In this document: positions 1 to 7,288 of the stretch, piece after piece
How the letters are laid out: each line of letters begins with the position of its first letter
Position numbering within the stretch: position 1 is the stretch's first letter
From: an uncultured Burkholderiales bacterium
Lineage (GTDB): Bacteria > Pseudomonadota > Gammaproteobacteria > Burkholderiales > Burkholderiaceae_D
Assembly (NCBI GenBank): GCA_903904635.1
Contig: CAIVDH010000385.1
Coordinates: forward strand, 1 to 13,315
Length of the DNA: 13,315 bases
Direction of reading: 5' to 3'
Position numbers and translations under genes: made by a program
The notes under the pieces: model-generated
What the model saw: the letters and a program-made list of their open reading frames with translations, nothing else
What the model was told of the DNA's origin: nothing
Database searches by the model: none

Positions 1-317
1 CTTGGCAATAAACGCGTGGAAGTAGAGTCATAAACAGGAAGCAGGTCAACGCCGCCAAAATTCTCTTATAAATTCTGGATTTATTTTTTGAGCAATTACA
101 TCGGACTACACTTTCACGCTAAATTTTTCTAGGGAACAAAGCTCGCCATCCCCAATCTGAATCCACAGTTTCTCGCCAACAGATAGTTCGTGTCTTAAGC
201 GTGCTATCTTGATTGAAATAAAACTTTACTGATAAAACGCGCAATTGAAGTTGGCCTTGTCACAAAATAAGTCCCTCTTTTTATTTCTACAATTGCAATT
301 TCCCGGAGTATGTATTC
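1..317. other. AT-rich upstream region with no convincing gene
   Basis: This stretch is visibly richer in A and T than the genes to its right. No complete reading frame with a start codon and Shine-Dalgarno site was found on either strand. It supplies the upstream region of the acyl-CoA synthetase. On the minus strand at the left edge (positions 2-58 and a little beyond) there is a short open frame with a hydrophobic translation, treated as a finding rather than a gene. No terminator, tRNA or clear repeat is seen. Confidence 0.5.
257..285 (+). promoter_or_regulatory. possible sigma70 promoter of the acyl-CoA synthetase gene
   Basis: TTGTCA (257-262, one mismatch to the -35 consensus) is followed by a 17-bp spacer and TTTATT (280-285, a poor -10). 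Transcription would begin near 292, leaving a leader of about 26 bases that carries the GGAG Shine-Dalgarno site at 304-307. The -10 is weak and the region is AT-rich, so a chance match is quite possible. Confidence 0.25.
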
Positions 318-1955
318 ATGACTGATTTCAATAAAGATCTCGAACGTCGTCCTGTGAATTTTGCCGCCTTGACGCCGCTCGACTTTATTGCCCGTACCGC
401 TGAAGTCTATGGTGCACGGCCTGCTGTGGTGTATGGCGCTATACGCCGCACCTGGAGCGAAACTTATGTGCGCGCGAAGCAGTTGGCTAGCGCATTACAA
501 AAACATGGCATAGGCCAGAATGACACCGTTGCGGTGCTGCTGCCGAATATTCCCGAGATGGTCGAAGTGCATTTTGGTGTGCCTATGGCGGGGGCTGTAC
601 TTAACACGCTCAATACCCGTCTTGATTATGCCGCCCTGATTTTTATGCTGCGCCATGGTGAAGCCAAGGTCTTGATTGTTGATACCGAATACGCCGCACT
701 GGCAGCGACTTTACGGGCAGATCTGCCAGATCTGATCGTGTTGGGCGTAAAAGATCAACAAGCCGACACACCTGCATTGCCCTCTGAGTGGCAAGACTAT
801 GAACGTTATCTCTCTGAAGGCGATCCACAATTTGCGTGGCAGCCGCCGGCGGATGACTGGGATGCGATAGCACTGAACTACACTTCAGGCACCACTGGTG
901 ACCCCAAGGGCGTGGTGTATCACCATCGAGGCGCAGCCATTAATGCCATCTCCAACATACTGGAATGGGATATGCCCAAGCATGCGGTCTATTTATGGAC
1001 CCTGCCACTGTTTCATTGTAATGGCTGGTGCTTTCCCTGGACGATAGCTGCACGTGCTGGCGTTAATGTTTGTCTGCGCAAGTTTGATGCAAAGCTGGTG
1101 CTCGATTTAATCGCGGCAGAACACGTCACGCATTATTGCGGCGCGCCTATTGTGCAAAGTGCCCTGGCTTCTGCGCCGCCTGAATGGCGCGCGGGTATCA
1201 AGCATCGCGTTTCTACCATGGTGGCCGGCGCACCACCGTCACCGGCAGTCATTGCGCAAATGGCGGCTATGGGTTTTGATCTCACGCATGTGTATGGCTT
1301 AACGGAAGTGTATGGCCCTGCCACCGTCTGCGCCAAGCAAACGGAATGGGAAACGCTAGATGCAGCAGCGCAGGCGCAAATGAATGCACGACAGGGTGTG
1401 CGTTATCACTTGCAGGCTGGCGTTGCGGTGCTTGATCCTGAAACCATGCAGCCAGTGCCTGCCGATGGCGAGACGCTGGGCGAGATTATGTTTCGCGGGA
1501 ATATCTGCATGAAGGGTTATCTGAAAAATCAGCGTGCTACCGAAGAAGCATTTCGTGGTGACTGGTTTCACACTGGCGATCTGGCCGTTCTGTCGCCCGA
1601 TGGTTATGTGCGCATTAAAGATCGCAGCAAAGATATCATCATCTCTGGTGGTGAAAATATTTCCAGTATTGAAGTGGAAGATGCAATTTATCAGCATCCT
1701 GCAGTAGCCGCCGTTGCCGTTGTTGCGTCACCAGATGTGAAGTGGGGCGAGGTGCCTTGCGCATTTGTTGAATTGCGACAGCATGCGACAGTAAGTAAGG
1801 AAGAGATCATTACGCATTGCAAATCACTGCTGGCAGGATTCAAGGTGCCTAAGCTTGTGGTGTTTAAAGATTTACCTAAAACTTCAGCCGGCAAGATACA
1901 GAAATTTGCGTTGCGTGCAGAGGCGGGATCGGCAGCGGCAATTGATGTGAAGTGA
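318..1955 (+). CDS. AMP-forming acyl-CoA synthetase (fatty acid/short-medium chain acyl-CoA ligase)
   Basis: A 545-residue soluble enzyme of the ANL adenylating superfamily. It would activate a carboxylic acid with ATP to an acyl-adenylate and transfer it to coenzyme A in the cytoplasm. The phosphate-binding loop YTSGTTGDPKGV is at residues 188-199, YGLTE at 326-330, the ribose-binding TGDL at 419-422, the hinge KDR near 434-436, and the C-terminal catalytic lysine is K526 in SAGKIQK. All core motifs are intact and the length fits the 540-550 residue subgroup that includes medium-chain and methylmercaptopropionate (DmdB-like) ligases. The acyl substrate cannot be told from sequence. The start at 318 has GGAG at 304-307, about 10 bases away; the ATG at 309 hits a stop after three codons. 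It stands alone, with no beta-oxidation genes nearby. Confidence 0.9.
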   Translation: MTDFNKDLERRPVNFAALTPLDFIARTAEVYGARPAVVYGAIRRTWSETYVRAKQLASALQKHGIGQNDTVAVLLPNIPEMVEVHFGVPMAGAVLNTLNTRLDYAALIFMLRHGEAKVLIVDTEYAALAATLRADLPDLIVLGVKDQQADTPALPSEWQDYERYLSEGDPQFAWQPPADDWDAIALNYTSGTTGDPKGVVYHHRGAAINAISNILEWDMPKHAVYLWTLPLFHCNGWCFPWTIAARAGVNVCLRKFDAKLVLDLIAAEHVTHYCGAPIVQSALASAPPEWRAGIKHRVSTMVAGAPPSPAVIAQMAAMGFDLTHVYGLTEVYGPATVCAKQTEWETLDAAAQAQMNARQGVRYHLQAGVAVLDPETMQPVPADGETLGEIMFRGNICMKGYLKNQRATEEAFRGDWFHTGDLAVLSPDGYVRIKDRSKDIIISGGENISSIEVEDAIYQHPAVAAVAVVASPDVKWGEVPCAFVELRQHATVSKEEIITHCKSLLAGFKVPKLVVFKDLPKTSAGKIQKFALRAEAGSAAAIDVK

Positions 1956-1964
1956 AGTAGTTCG

Positions 1965-2009
1965 TCAGACACACTACAATCCCGTTTATGCTGGATTGCA
2001 GTGTGCTGA
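1965..2009. terminator. long hairpin between convergent genes, probable bidirectional terminator
   Basis: The 18-base left arm (1965-1982) pairs with the 17-base right arm (1993-2009) with one mismatch and one bulge around a 10-base loop. It begins 10 bases after the acyl-CoA synthetase stop and ends 29 bases beyond the stop of the converging minus-strand gene. Neither side has a real run of T, so it is not a classic intrinsic terminator. It may work by structure or protect mRNA 3' ends. Confidence 0.45.
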
Positions 2010-2038
2010 CCAAATTAAATGCTGAATTGATTACAGTA

Positions 2039-2596
2039 TTATTTTTTGGCTGCAGGTGTAGCTGGCGCTGCTGGTGACACTTTCATTTCCGCCCATCCCG
2101 CAAATGCCTGTGGTGTGAGCTTAGTCCATTTTTCTGTTTCTGCTTTCGTTATCGTAGTCGGTGGTGCACTGACATTAACGAACGCTGCCTGTAATTCTTT
2201 TTCACCTGATTTTTCATTCAGCTTGGCGAAAAATTCTGCGCGCCAGGTATTACATATACCCGCTTCGCGTATCATCGCTGCTTTATTACCCGGCCAGCCT
2301 TTACTGAGTTCTGCAACCATAGCATCGCGCTTGGCGCGCAGATCATTCGGTGCTATGCGTGTTTTCGTGCGTATGCCTTTCTGCACTACGTGTATCTGCG
2401 CAAAAAATCCTACAAGCTCGCCCATTACCTGACCAAACTCAGGCGAGGGTACGTTCAGTGAGGAATGTATTAGTGTCAGCGCCGAGCATCGCATCGCTTG
2501 TATTTCTATAGGGCTTTCCTGCGCGTGTGCAGCTGAAGCTGTCATGCCTAGTGTGAGCACAATTGTCAGATACGACAACGATATTTTATTGAACAT
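2039..2596 (-). CDS. secreted protein of unknown function
   Basis: A 185-residue protein with a clear Sec signal peptide: lysine at position 4, a hydrophobic core at about 8-20, and an AHA signal peptidase I site before Q26. The mature part is about 160 residues, mostly helical in character, with only two cysteines (C37 and C115) that could form a disulfide in the periplasm. It ends in a low-complexity Ala/Pro tail (PAAPATPAAKK). I do not recognise the family. The start has a good Shine-Dalgarno AAGGA six bases upstream (2603-2607 on the plus strand). It lies 43 bp downstream of the MFS transporter on the same strand with no terminator between, so the two may share a transcript, but the proteins suggest no obvious shared job. 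Confidence 0.8.
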   Translation of the reverse strand: MFNKISLSYLTIVLTLGMTASAAHAQESPIEIQAMRCSALTLIHSSLNVPSPEFGQVMGELVGFFAQIHVVQKGIRTKTRIAPNDLRAKRDAMVAELSKGWPGNKAAMIREAGICNTWRAEFFAKLNEKSGEKELQAAFVNVSAPPTTITKAETEKWTKLTPQAFAGWAEMKVSPAAPATPAAKK

Positions 2597-2639
2597 ACAT
2601 GTTCCTTAAAAAATTTTTACTTCAAATTTAATTCAAAAT

Positions 2640-3923
2640 TTATTTATTCACTAACCGCGCCGGCACACTAATTGTAAGTATGGCGGCGAATATCAAACTA
2701 CCTGCAAGCATATACATGCCCGCATCAGTCGAACCAGTCAGTTGTTTTAACCAGCCCACAAGATAAGGGCTGGTAAAGCCTGCCAGATTGCCCACAGAAT
2801 TAATCATCGCAATGCCAGCGGCAGCGCCCGTGCCGGTTAAAAAGGCAGTCGGCAAACTCCAGAATAATGGCAGTGTCGTGATGATTCCAGCAGTTGCTAG
2901 TGTCAGTGCTGCCATAGCCAGCACCGTATCGTGTGCCCATAATACGGAGAGCAGTAAACCGATTGCGCCAAAAATGCCGGGCAGCGCAACATGCCAGCGC
3001 CGTTCACGCAGACGGTCTGCGCTTTTTGAAATCAGCAGCATCACCACAACGGCAGCGCCGTAGGGTATGGCTGACATCAAGCCGATTTCTAACGGGTCGG
3101 CTATGCCCATGCCTTTGATAATGGTAGGCAGCCAGAAGCTCACGCCATACAATCCCATCACATAGCTGAAATAAATCAGCGCCATCAGCCACACACGTGG
3201 GCTGGTGAGTACGGTTGAAATTGGCGCGTCGTGTTTTTCTTCTTCTTCCGCGGCGATATTTTTTGCCAACAGCGCGCGCTCTTCTTCGGTCAGCCATTTT
3301 GCCTGTGCAATACGATCATCCAGCATGATGATGACGATTACGCCTAACAGTACGGCGGGCAAACCTTCAAGCAGAAACATCCATTGCCAGCCCGCCATCC
3401 CGTGTGTGCCATCGAATATTTTCATGATGTAGCCAGAAAGCGGGCCGCCTATTACGCCAGACAAGGCAATGCCGGTCATGAAGAGTGCGGTGATGCGGCC
3501 GCGTCGATGCGATGGATACCAGTATGTTAAGTAGAGAATAATCCCTGGGAAAAATCCGGCCTCTGCAATGCCGAGCAAGAAGCGCATGACATAGAACGCA
3601 GTGTCGTTCGTGACGAATAACATCCCGGCAGACAAAATACCCCAGCTGATCATGATGCGGCCTATCCATAATCGCGCACCGACTTTATGCAGAATAACGT
3701 TGCTGGGCACTTCAAAGAGAAAATAGCCAACGAAAAAAATACCAGCACCCAGCCCATAGACCACATCAGAAAATCCTAGCGCATTCATCATCTGCAGCTT
3801 GGCAAAGCCGACATTGACGCGATCAAGATAAGCGACGATGTAGCAGACTAGCAGTAGCGGCATCAGACGCCACGTCACTTTACGATAGGTTGCTTCTTCA
3901 TTAATTTCAATTGCGGTGGACAT
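2640..3923 (-). CDS. MFS transporter, anion:cation symporter (ACS) family
   Basis: A 427-residue inner-membrane protein with about 12 hydrophobic segments in two six-helix halves separated by a charged loop at roughly 202-243 rich in Glu and Lys. The first helix carries YLDRVNVGFA (32-41), which is characteristic of the ACS family (tartrate TtuB, phthalate, galactonate and hexuronate carriers). RFLLGIAEAGFFPG (114-127) is the usual helix 4 signature, and SKSADRLRERR (299-309) is the motif A copy in the second half. The likely role is proton-coupled uptake of an organic anion such as a sugar acid or dicarboxylate; the substrate cannot be read from sequence. GGGAG lies just upstream of the ATG. 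No catabolic enzyme is adjacent. It follows modC by 111 bp and precedes the secreted protein. Confidence 0.88.
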   Translation of the reverse strand: MSTAIEINEEATYRKVTWRLMPLLLVCYIVAYLDRVNVGFAKLQMMNALGFSDVVYGLGAGIFFVGYFLFEVPSNVILHKVGARLWIGRIMISWGILSAGMLFVTNDTAFYVMRFLLGIAEAGFFPGIILYLTYWYPSHRRGRITALFMTGIALSGVIGGPLSGYIMKIFDGTHGMAGWQWMFLLEGLPAVLLGVIVIIMLDDRIAQAKWLTEEERALLAKNIAAEEEEKHDAPISTVLTSPRVWLMALIYFSYVMGLYGVSFWLPTIIKGMGIADPLEIGLMSAIPYGAAVVVMLLISKSADRLRERRWHVALPGIFGAIGLLLSVLWAHDTVLAMAALTLATAGIITTLPLFWSLPTAFLTGTGAAAGIAMINSVGNLAGFTSPYLVGWLKQLTGSTDAGMYMLAGSLIFAAILTISVPARLVNK

Positions 3924-4034
3924 GGTCTCCCTTTTTTATCGTTATTGGTCTTGCTGTGACTATGGCTATTGCTGTTGCCAGAGCTTTGGGTGCGGGAGAT
4001 TGTAGCTGATCTGTGTGCGCTGACACGCGCCAAA

Positions 4035-5123
4035 TTATTTGAGCAGCGCGACACCTTTGATTTGCGCGACCACATTTGAGCCGGCGCGCAACTGCAGTAA
4101 GTCACACGACTGTCTGGTGATGCGAGCCAGCAGTCGTTGTCCGCTGCAGTCCAGCGCGATCATGACCTGACCGGGGCTGTCGGCTGCGATCTCGATGACT
4201 TGTGCGGCAAAGCTGTTCAAGATGCTGCTGTCTTTGGGTGGTTGCAGTAGCAAACTCACATCTCGCGCCTGTATGCGCACGCGCACTTTTGCACCTGTAT
4301 TACCGCTGGCAGAGGGTAGTCTTATCAAACCACCTGCAAAGCGCAGGGTAATAAGATCATAAGCAGCATCACGGCCTTCGACGGTGGTGGCTACAATCAC
4401 GCCTGCGCCGTCACCATGCGCTAGTGGTAAATCTAAGCGTGTCATTAAATCAGTTGGGCTGCCACTGGCGATATGTCGACCCTGATCTAACAGCACCATA
4501 TGATGTGCCAGGCGCGCTACTTCATCGGGTGCATGGCTGACATAGAGCAGCGGAATATCCAGCTCTTGCTGTAATTTTTCTAGATACGGCAAGATCTCGT
4601 CTTTGCGTTGCACATCTAGCGCAGCCAGTGGCTCATCCATTAAAAGCAATGCCGGACTAACAGCCAGTGCACGCGCAATTGCTACGCGCTGACGTTCACC
4701 GCCGGATAAATTTGCTGGCATGCGCTCTTGTAGATTTTCTATGCCGAGTAGATTAATTGCTTGCGCCAGCGAGACGCGACGCTGTGAAACAGGCACGCGC
4801 TTCATGCCATATTCAAGATTGCCGCGTACAGTTAAATGCGCAAACAACGCCGCATCTTGCGATACATAGCCTAGCGGTCTTTGATGTGTGGGTAAAAAAA
4901 TACCGGCATCATCGTCTTGCCAGACATTGCCATTGACGACCAGCTTGCCGCGCGCATCAGGCTCCAAACCTGCGATGGCACGCAGGCAGCTAGTCTTGCC
5001 AGAACCGGAAGGACCAAACAAAGCGGTCACTCCCTTGCCGGGCATATGCAAATCCACATCTAAAGAAAATGCGGCTCTTTGTAGTGTGAAACGGGCATGT
5101 AGTTGATCTTTAGCTCGCTTCAT
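4035..5123 (-). CDS. modC: molybdate ABC transporter ATP-binding protein ModC
   Basis: A 362-residue ATPase that powers molybdate import through ModB at the inner membrane. The nucleotide-binding domain has Walker A GPSGSGKT (37-44), Q-loop Q89 in YVSQD, the signature LSGGE (139-143), Walker B LLLMDEP (159-165) and H-loop H197. The C-terminal part, from about residue 295, contains a Mop-like (TOBE) domain with the pattern [13 protein letters not shown], which binds oxyanions and regulates transport in ModC proteins; this separates it from sulfate or spermidine ATPases. Its ATG overlaps the modB stop by 4 bp (ATGA), so the two are translationally coupled. The length is normal for ModC. Regulation would follow from the modB promoter. 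Confidence 0.93.
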   Translation of the reverse strand: MKRAKDQLHARFTLQRAAFSLDVDLHMPGKGVTALFGPSGSGKTSCLRAIAGLEPDARGKLVVNGNVWQDDDAGIFLPTHQRPLGYVSQDAALFAHLTVRGNLEYGMKRVPVSQRRVSLAQAINLLGIENLQERMPANLSGGERQRVAIARALAVSPALLLMDEPLAALDVQRKDEILPYLEKLQQELDIPLLYVSHAPDEVARLAHHMVLLDQGRHIASGSPTDLMTRLDLPLAHGDGAGVIVATTVEGRDAAYDLITLRFAGGLIRLPSASGNTGAKVRVRIQARDVSLLLQPPKDSSILNSFAAQVIEIAADSPGQVMIALDCSGQRLLARITRQSCDLLQLRAGSNVVAQIKGVALLK

Positions 5124-5806
5124 AGCTGATTACCTACACGCCCGCCGCTGCGATTAAAGCTGTACAGCGTTAGCAGCACCAAAAATGCAAACAGCAGCAT
5201 GCCACCTGAGAGCCAGTGTGCGTTGCTGTATTCAAGTGCTTCGACATGATCATAAATTTGTACCGAGATGACGCGTGTCTTGTCCGGTATGTTCCCACCT
5301 ATCATGAGCACCACGCCAAATTCACCCATGGTGTGTGCAAAGCCCAGCACAGTTGCGCTCAGATAGCCGGGCTTGGCCAGTGGCAGCACGATGGTGAAGA
5401 AGCGGTCCAGTGGCGATGCACGCAAAGTCGCTGCGGCTTCCAGTGGCGCTTCGCCTATGGCTTCGAAGGCGTTTTGTAATGGCTGCACCACGAAAGGCAT
5501 GGAATAAAAAACCGAAGCAATCACTATCCCGGCAAATGAAAAAGGCAGCAGGCCTATGCCCATGGCATCGGTAAGTTTGCCTATCGGGCCGTTTTGCCCC
5601 ATCGCCAGCAGCAAATAAAAACCTAACACGGTAGGCGGCAGCACGATAGGCAGCGCCACGACGGCGCTGATTACGCCTTTCCATGCCGAGCGGGTGCGTG
5701 CCAGCCACCATGCCAGTGGCGTGGCGATTAGCAGCAGGATGACTGTGGTCAGCGCTGCCAGTTGCAGCGTGAGCCAGACCGCACCAAAATCAGAAGAGGA
5801 GGGCAT
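5120..5806 (-). CDS. modB: molybdate ABC transporter permease ModB
   Basis: A 228-residue inner-membrane permease that forms the molybdate channel as a dimer with ModC. Five to six hydrophobic segments are visible (for example about 10-35, 45-68, 88-110, 148-172 and 198-216). The EAA loop, which contacts the ATPase, is [20 protein letters not shown] at 123-142. GEFG at 161-164 followed by MIGGN is typical of ModB. The N-terminus is set by ATG at 5806, since the only in-frame codons upstream run to a stop without ATG, GTG or TTG; the Shine-Dalgarno site is weak. It is the first gene of the modBC pair. modA, the periplasmic binding protein usually encoded just upstream, is absent and serC occupies that position on the other strand. 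Confidence 0.93.
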   Translation of the reverse strand: MPSSSDFGAVWLTLQLAALTTVILLLIATPLAWWLARTRSAWKGVISAVVALPIVLPPTVLGFYLLLAMGQNGPIGKLTDAMGIGLLPFSFAGIVIASVFYSMPFVVQPLQNAFEAIGEAPLEAAATLRASPLDRFFTIVLPLAKPGYLSATVLGFAHTMGEFGVVLMIGGNIPDKTRVISVQIYDHVEALEYSNAHWLSGGMLLFAFLVLLTLYSFNRSGGRVGNQL

Positions 5807-5864
5807 CAGAGATGAATGCTTATCAAAAAGTTATGTTTATTTGGGGTGATCTTTATATGCCTGA

Positions 5865-5888
5865 CGAAATATATCTAGCTACATTTCG
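5865..5888. promoter_or_regulatory. 24-bp palindrome, candidate ModE-type operator of modBC
   Basis: The 24 bases form an inverted repeat in which 10 of 12 positions match between arms (outer arms CGAAAT and ATTTCG exactly). It covers the whole -10 box and most of the spacer of the modB promoter, where a bound repressor would block RNA polymerase. The half-site, CG followed by an AT-rich ATATA-like core, resembles the molybdate-responsive ModE boxes known upstream of mod operons. The palindrome and its position are seen directly; assignment to ModE is inference, and no modE gene is in the window. Confidence 0.6.
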
Positions 5889-5896
5889 ATGGTCAA
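5868..5896 (-). promoter_or_regulatory. sigma70 promoter of modBC
   Basis: On the minus strand TTGACC (5891-5896) is separated by exactly 17 bp from TATATT (5868-5873), each one base from consensus. Transcription would start near 5861, giving a leader of about 55 bases before the modB ATG. That leader is too short for the known molybdenum-cofactor riboswitch, so control by a DNA-binding protein is more likely. Confidence 0.65.
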
Positions 5897-5939
5897 GCAT
5901 TCGCTCATGTATTCGATCATACGTTTGATTAAGCATTCG
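5895..5939. repeat. AAGCATTCG direct repeats between the modB and serC promoters
   Basis: AAGCATTCG occurs exactly at 5895-5903 and 5931-5939, 36 bp apart, with a relative ATGTATTCG at 5907-5915. The offsets are therefore 12 and 24 bp. An inverted copy of eight of these bases, GAATGCTT, sits at 5814-5821 in the modB leader. The first copy begins in the modB -35 box and the last ends just before the serC -35 box, as expected for activator or repressor sites. No protein is known to bind them. Confidence 0.45.
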
Positions 5940-5941
5940 TC

Positions 5942-5971
5942 TTGCCACTGCTTTGGCCCATCCCTCATAAT
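5942..5971 (+). promoter_or_regulatory. sigma70 promoter of serC
   Basis: TTGCCA (5942-5947) and CATAAT (5966-5971) are each one base from consensus, with an 18-bp spacer. The start point would be near 5978, leaving about 62 bases of leader that includes the 15-bp tandem repeat at 6003-6032. Confidence 0.55.
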
Positions 5972-6002
5972 GTGACTCTCTTCCTTCGCACTGGCGAAAT
6001 CC

Positions 6003-6032
6003 TTACGCTCCCAATTTTTACGCTCCTAATTT
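6003..6032 (+). repeat. 15-bp tandem duplication in the serC leader
   Basis: TTACGCTCCCAATTT (6003-6017) is followed immediately by TTACGCTCCTAATTT (6018-6032), differing at one base. The second copy ends 7 bases before the serC ATG. It takes the place where a Shine-Dalgarno site would be expected, and neither copy contains one. Confidence 0.8.
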
Positions 6033-6039
6033 TTAAACT

Positions 6040-7119
6040 ATGAGAATTTTTAATTTCAGCGCCGGCCCTGCCGTGTTGCCAGAATCCGTACTGCAGCGCG
6101 CAGCCGATGAGATGCTGGACTGGCATGGCAGCGGCATGTCCGTGATGGAGATGAGCCATCGTGGTAAAGAATTCACCAGCATCATAGAAAAAGCAGAAGC
6201 AGATTTCCGCACGCTGCTGGGCATACCTTCTAACTACAAGGTGCTGTTCTTGCAGGGCGGCGCGCTGGCGATGAATGCGTTTATTCCCATGAACCTGTTG
6301 GGCAGCAAAACTTCAGCTGATTACATTAACACCGGTGAGTGGTCAAAAAAATCCATCAGTGAAGCACAAAAATATTGCCAGGTGCATGTTGCCGCTTCTG
6401 CTGAAGATCGTGATTTCACTTATGTGCCGCCGCAGTCAGATTGGCAGCTCAGTAAAGACCCGGCCTACGTGCATATCTGCACCAACGAGACTATCGGCGG
6501 TGTGGAATATAACTGGGTGCCTGATGCTGGTAGTGTGCCACTCGTTGCTGATATGTCTTCCCATATTTTGTCGCGCGAAATGGATGTCTCGAAATATGGT
6601 GTGATTTATGGTGGGGCGCAAAAAAATATAGGCCCTGCTGGTCTGACTTTTTGTATCGTGCGCGATGATTTGCTGGGTCGTGCCTTACCGATTACACCTA
6701 GTGTTTGTAACTGGAAAGATCAGGCAGAGCATGATTCCATGTTGAATACGCCGCCGACTTACGGTATTTACATTGCTGGCCTGGTGTTTGAGTGGTTGTT
6801 GCAGCAGGGTGGTCTGGCAAAAATCGAGCAGCTCAATATCGCTAAGGCTGCGATTTTGTATGACTATCTGGACGAAACGGATTTTTATATCAGTCCGGTA
6901 AATCGTGCTGACCGTTCACGTATGAATGTGCCATTTCACCTGATTGATAAAAAACTGGATGAAAAATTTTTGCAAGGTGCACAGCAACGCGGTCTGCTGC
7001 AGTTGAAAGGTCATCGTGTGGTCGGTGGTATGCGTGCTTCCATCTATAACGCGATGCCTATAGAAGGTGTGCGTGCGCTGGTTGAATATATGAAAGAATT
7101 TCAGCGTAGTAACGGATAA
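6040..7119 (+). CDS. serC: phosphoserine aminotransferase SerC
   Basis: A 359-residue cytoplasmic PLP enzyme. It converts 3-phosphohydroxypyruvate and glutamate to phosphoserine and 2-oxoglutarate in serine synthesis, and the matching step in pyridoxal phosphate synthesis. The N-terminus [12 protein letters not shown] followed by [12 protein letters not shown] (34-45) is the SerC signature. The PLP-binding lysine is K195 in [11 protein letters not shown], and D171 in VADMSS should contact the pyridine nitrogen. The length is close to the family norm (about 360). The ATG is fixed by alignment to known SerC N-termini, but no Shine-Dalgarno sequence precedes it; the upstream bases are A/T-rich with a tandem repeat. 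It is followed directly by a terminator and not by pheA, its usual partner in many betaproteobacteria. Confidence 0.96.
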   Translation: MRIFNFSAGPAVLPESVLQRAADEMLDWHGSGMSVMEMSHRGKEFTSIIEKAEADFRTLLGIPSNYKVLFLQGGALAMNAFIPMNLLGSKTSADYINTGEWSKKSISEAQKYCQVHVAASAEDRDFTYVPPQSDWQLSKDPAYVHICTNETIGGVEYNWVPDAGSVPLVADMSSHILSREMDVSKYGVIYGGAQKNIGPAGLTFCIVRDDLLGRALPITPSVCNWKDQAEHDSMLNTPPTYGIYIAGLVFEWLLQQGGLAKIEQLNIAKAAILYDYLDETDFYISPVNRADRSRMNVPFHLIDKKLDEKFLQGAQQRGLLQLKGHRVVGGMRASIYNAMPIEGVRALVEYMKEFQRSNG

Positions 7120-7151
7120 TTAGTTCGCGCTTTCAATTTGCTGCCTCACAT

Positions 7152-7181
7152 AAAATCACTGGCTCCCCAGTGATTTTTTTT
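7152..7181 (+). terminator. intrinsic terminator of serC
   Basis: A perfect 10-bp stem (7153-7162 with 7167-7176) with a 4-base loop CTCC is followed by an uninterrupted T run to 7181. It lies 33 bases after the serC stop, showing that serC is the last gene of its transcript. Confidence 0.93.
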
Positions 7182-7288
7182 ATGCCTGCTGATCATCTAC
7201 GCGCAGATATTTTTAAAATTTACGGATTTTATTATCTGTCTCACTGTCGAATTCCAGACTTTCCCATGTACCATTATCTGGAGTGATC

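Noticed and set aside
2046..2432. 128-codon plus-strand frame over the secreted protein
   Set aside because: It is antisense to a gene with a signal peptide and good ribosome site, and its own translation shows no domain character.
3930..4010. Degenerate GCTATTGCTGTTGCC-like hexamer repetition between modC and the MFS gene
   Set aside because: The copies are short and imperfect, with no flanking structure; it looks like simple-sequence drift. The possible TACAAT at 3999-4004 has no matching -35.
5322..5711. 129-codon minus-strand frame inside modB
   Set aside because: It is an alternate frame of modB, rich in Arg and Ala as expected from shifted reading of that gene; modB itself is unambiguous.
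5807..5864. Possible molybdenum-cofactor riboswitch in the modB leader
   Set aside because: The predicted leader is only about 55 bases and shows no multi-stem structure; the known element is much longer and usually precedes cofactor genes or modA in other groups.
7283..7288. GTG start of the 240-residue protein
   Set aside because: The GTG overlaps the GGAG ribosome site (7280-7283), which is correctly placed for the ATG at 7289.
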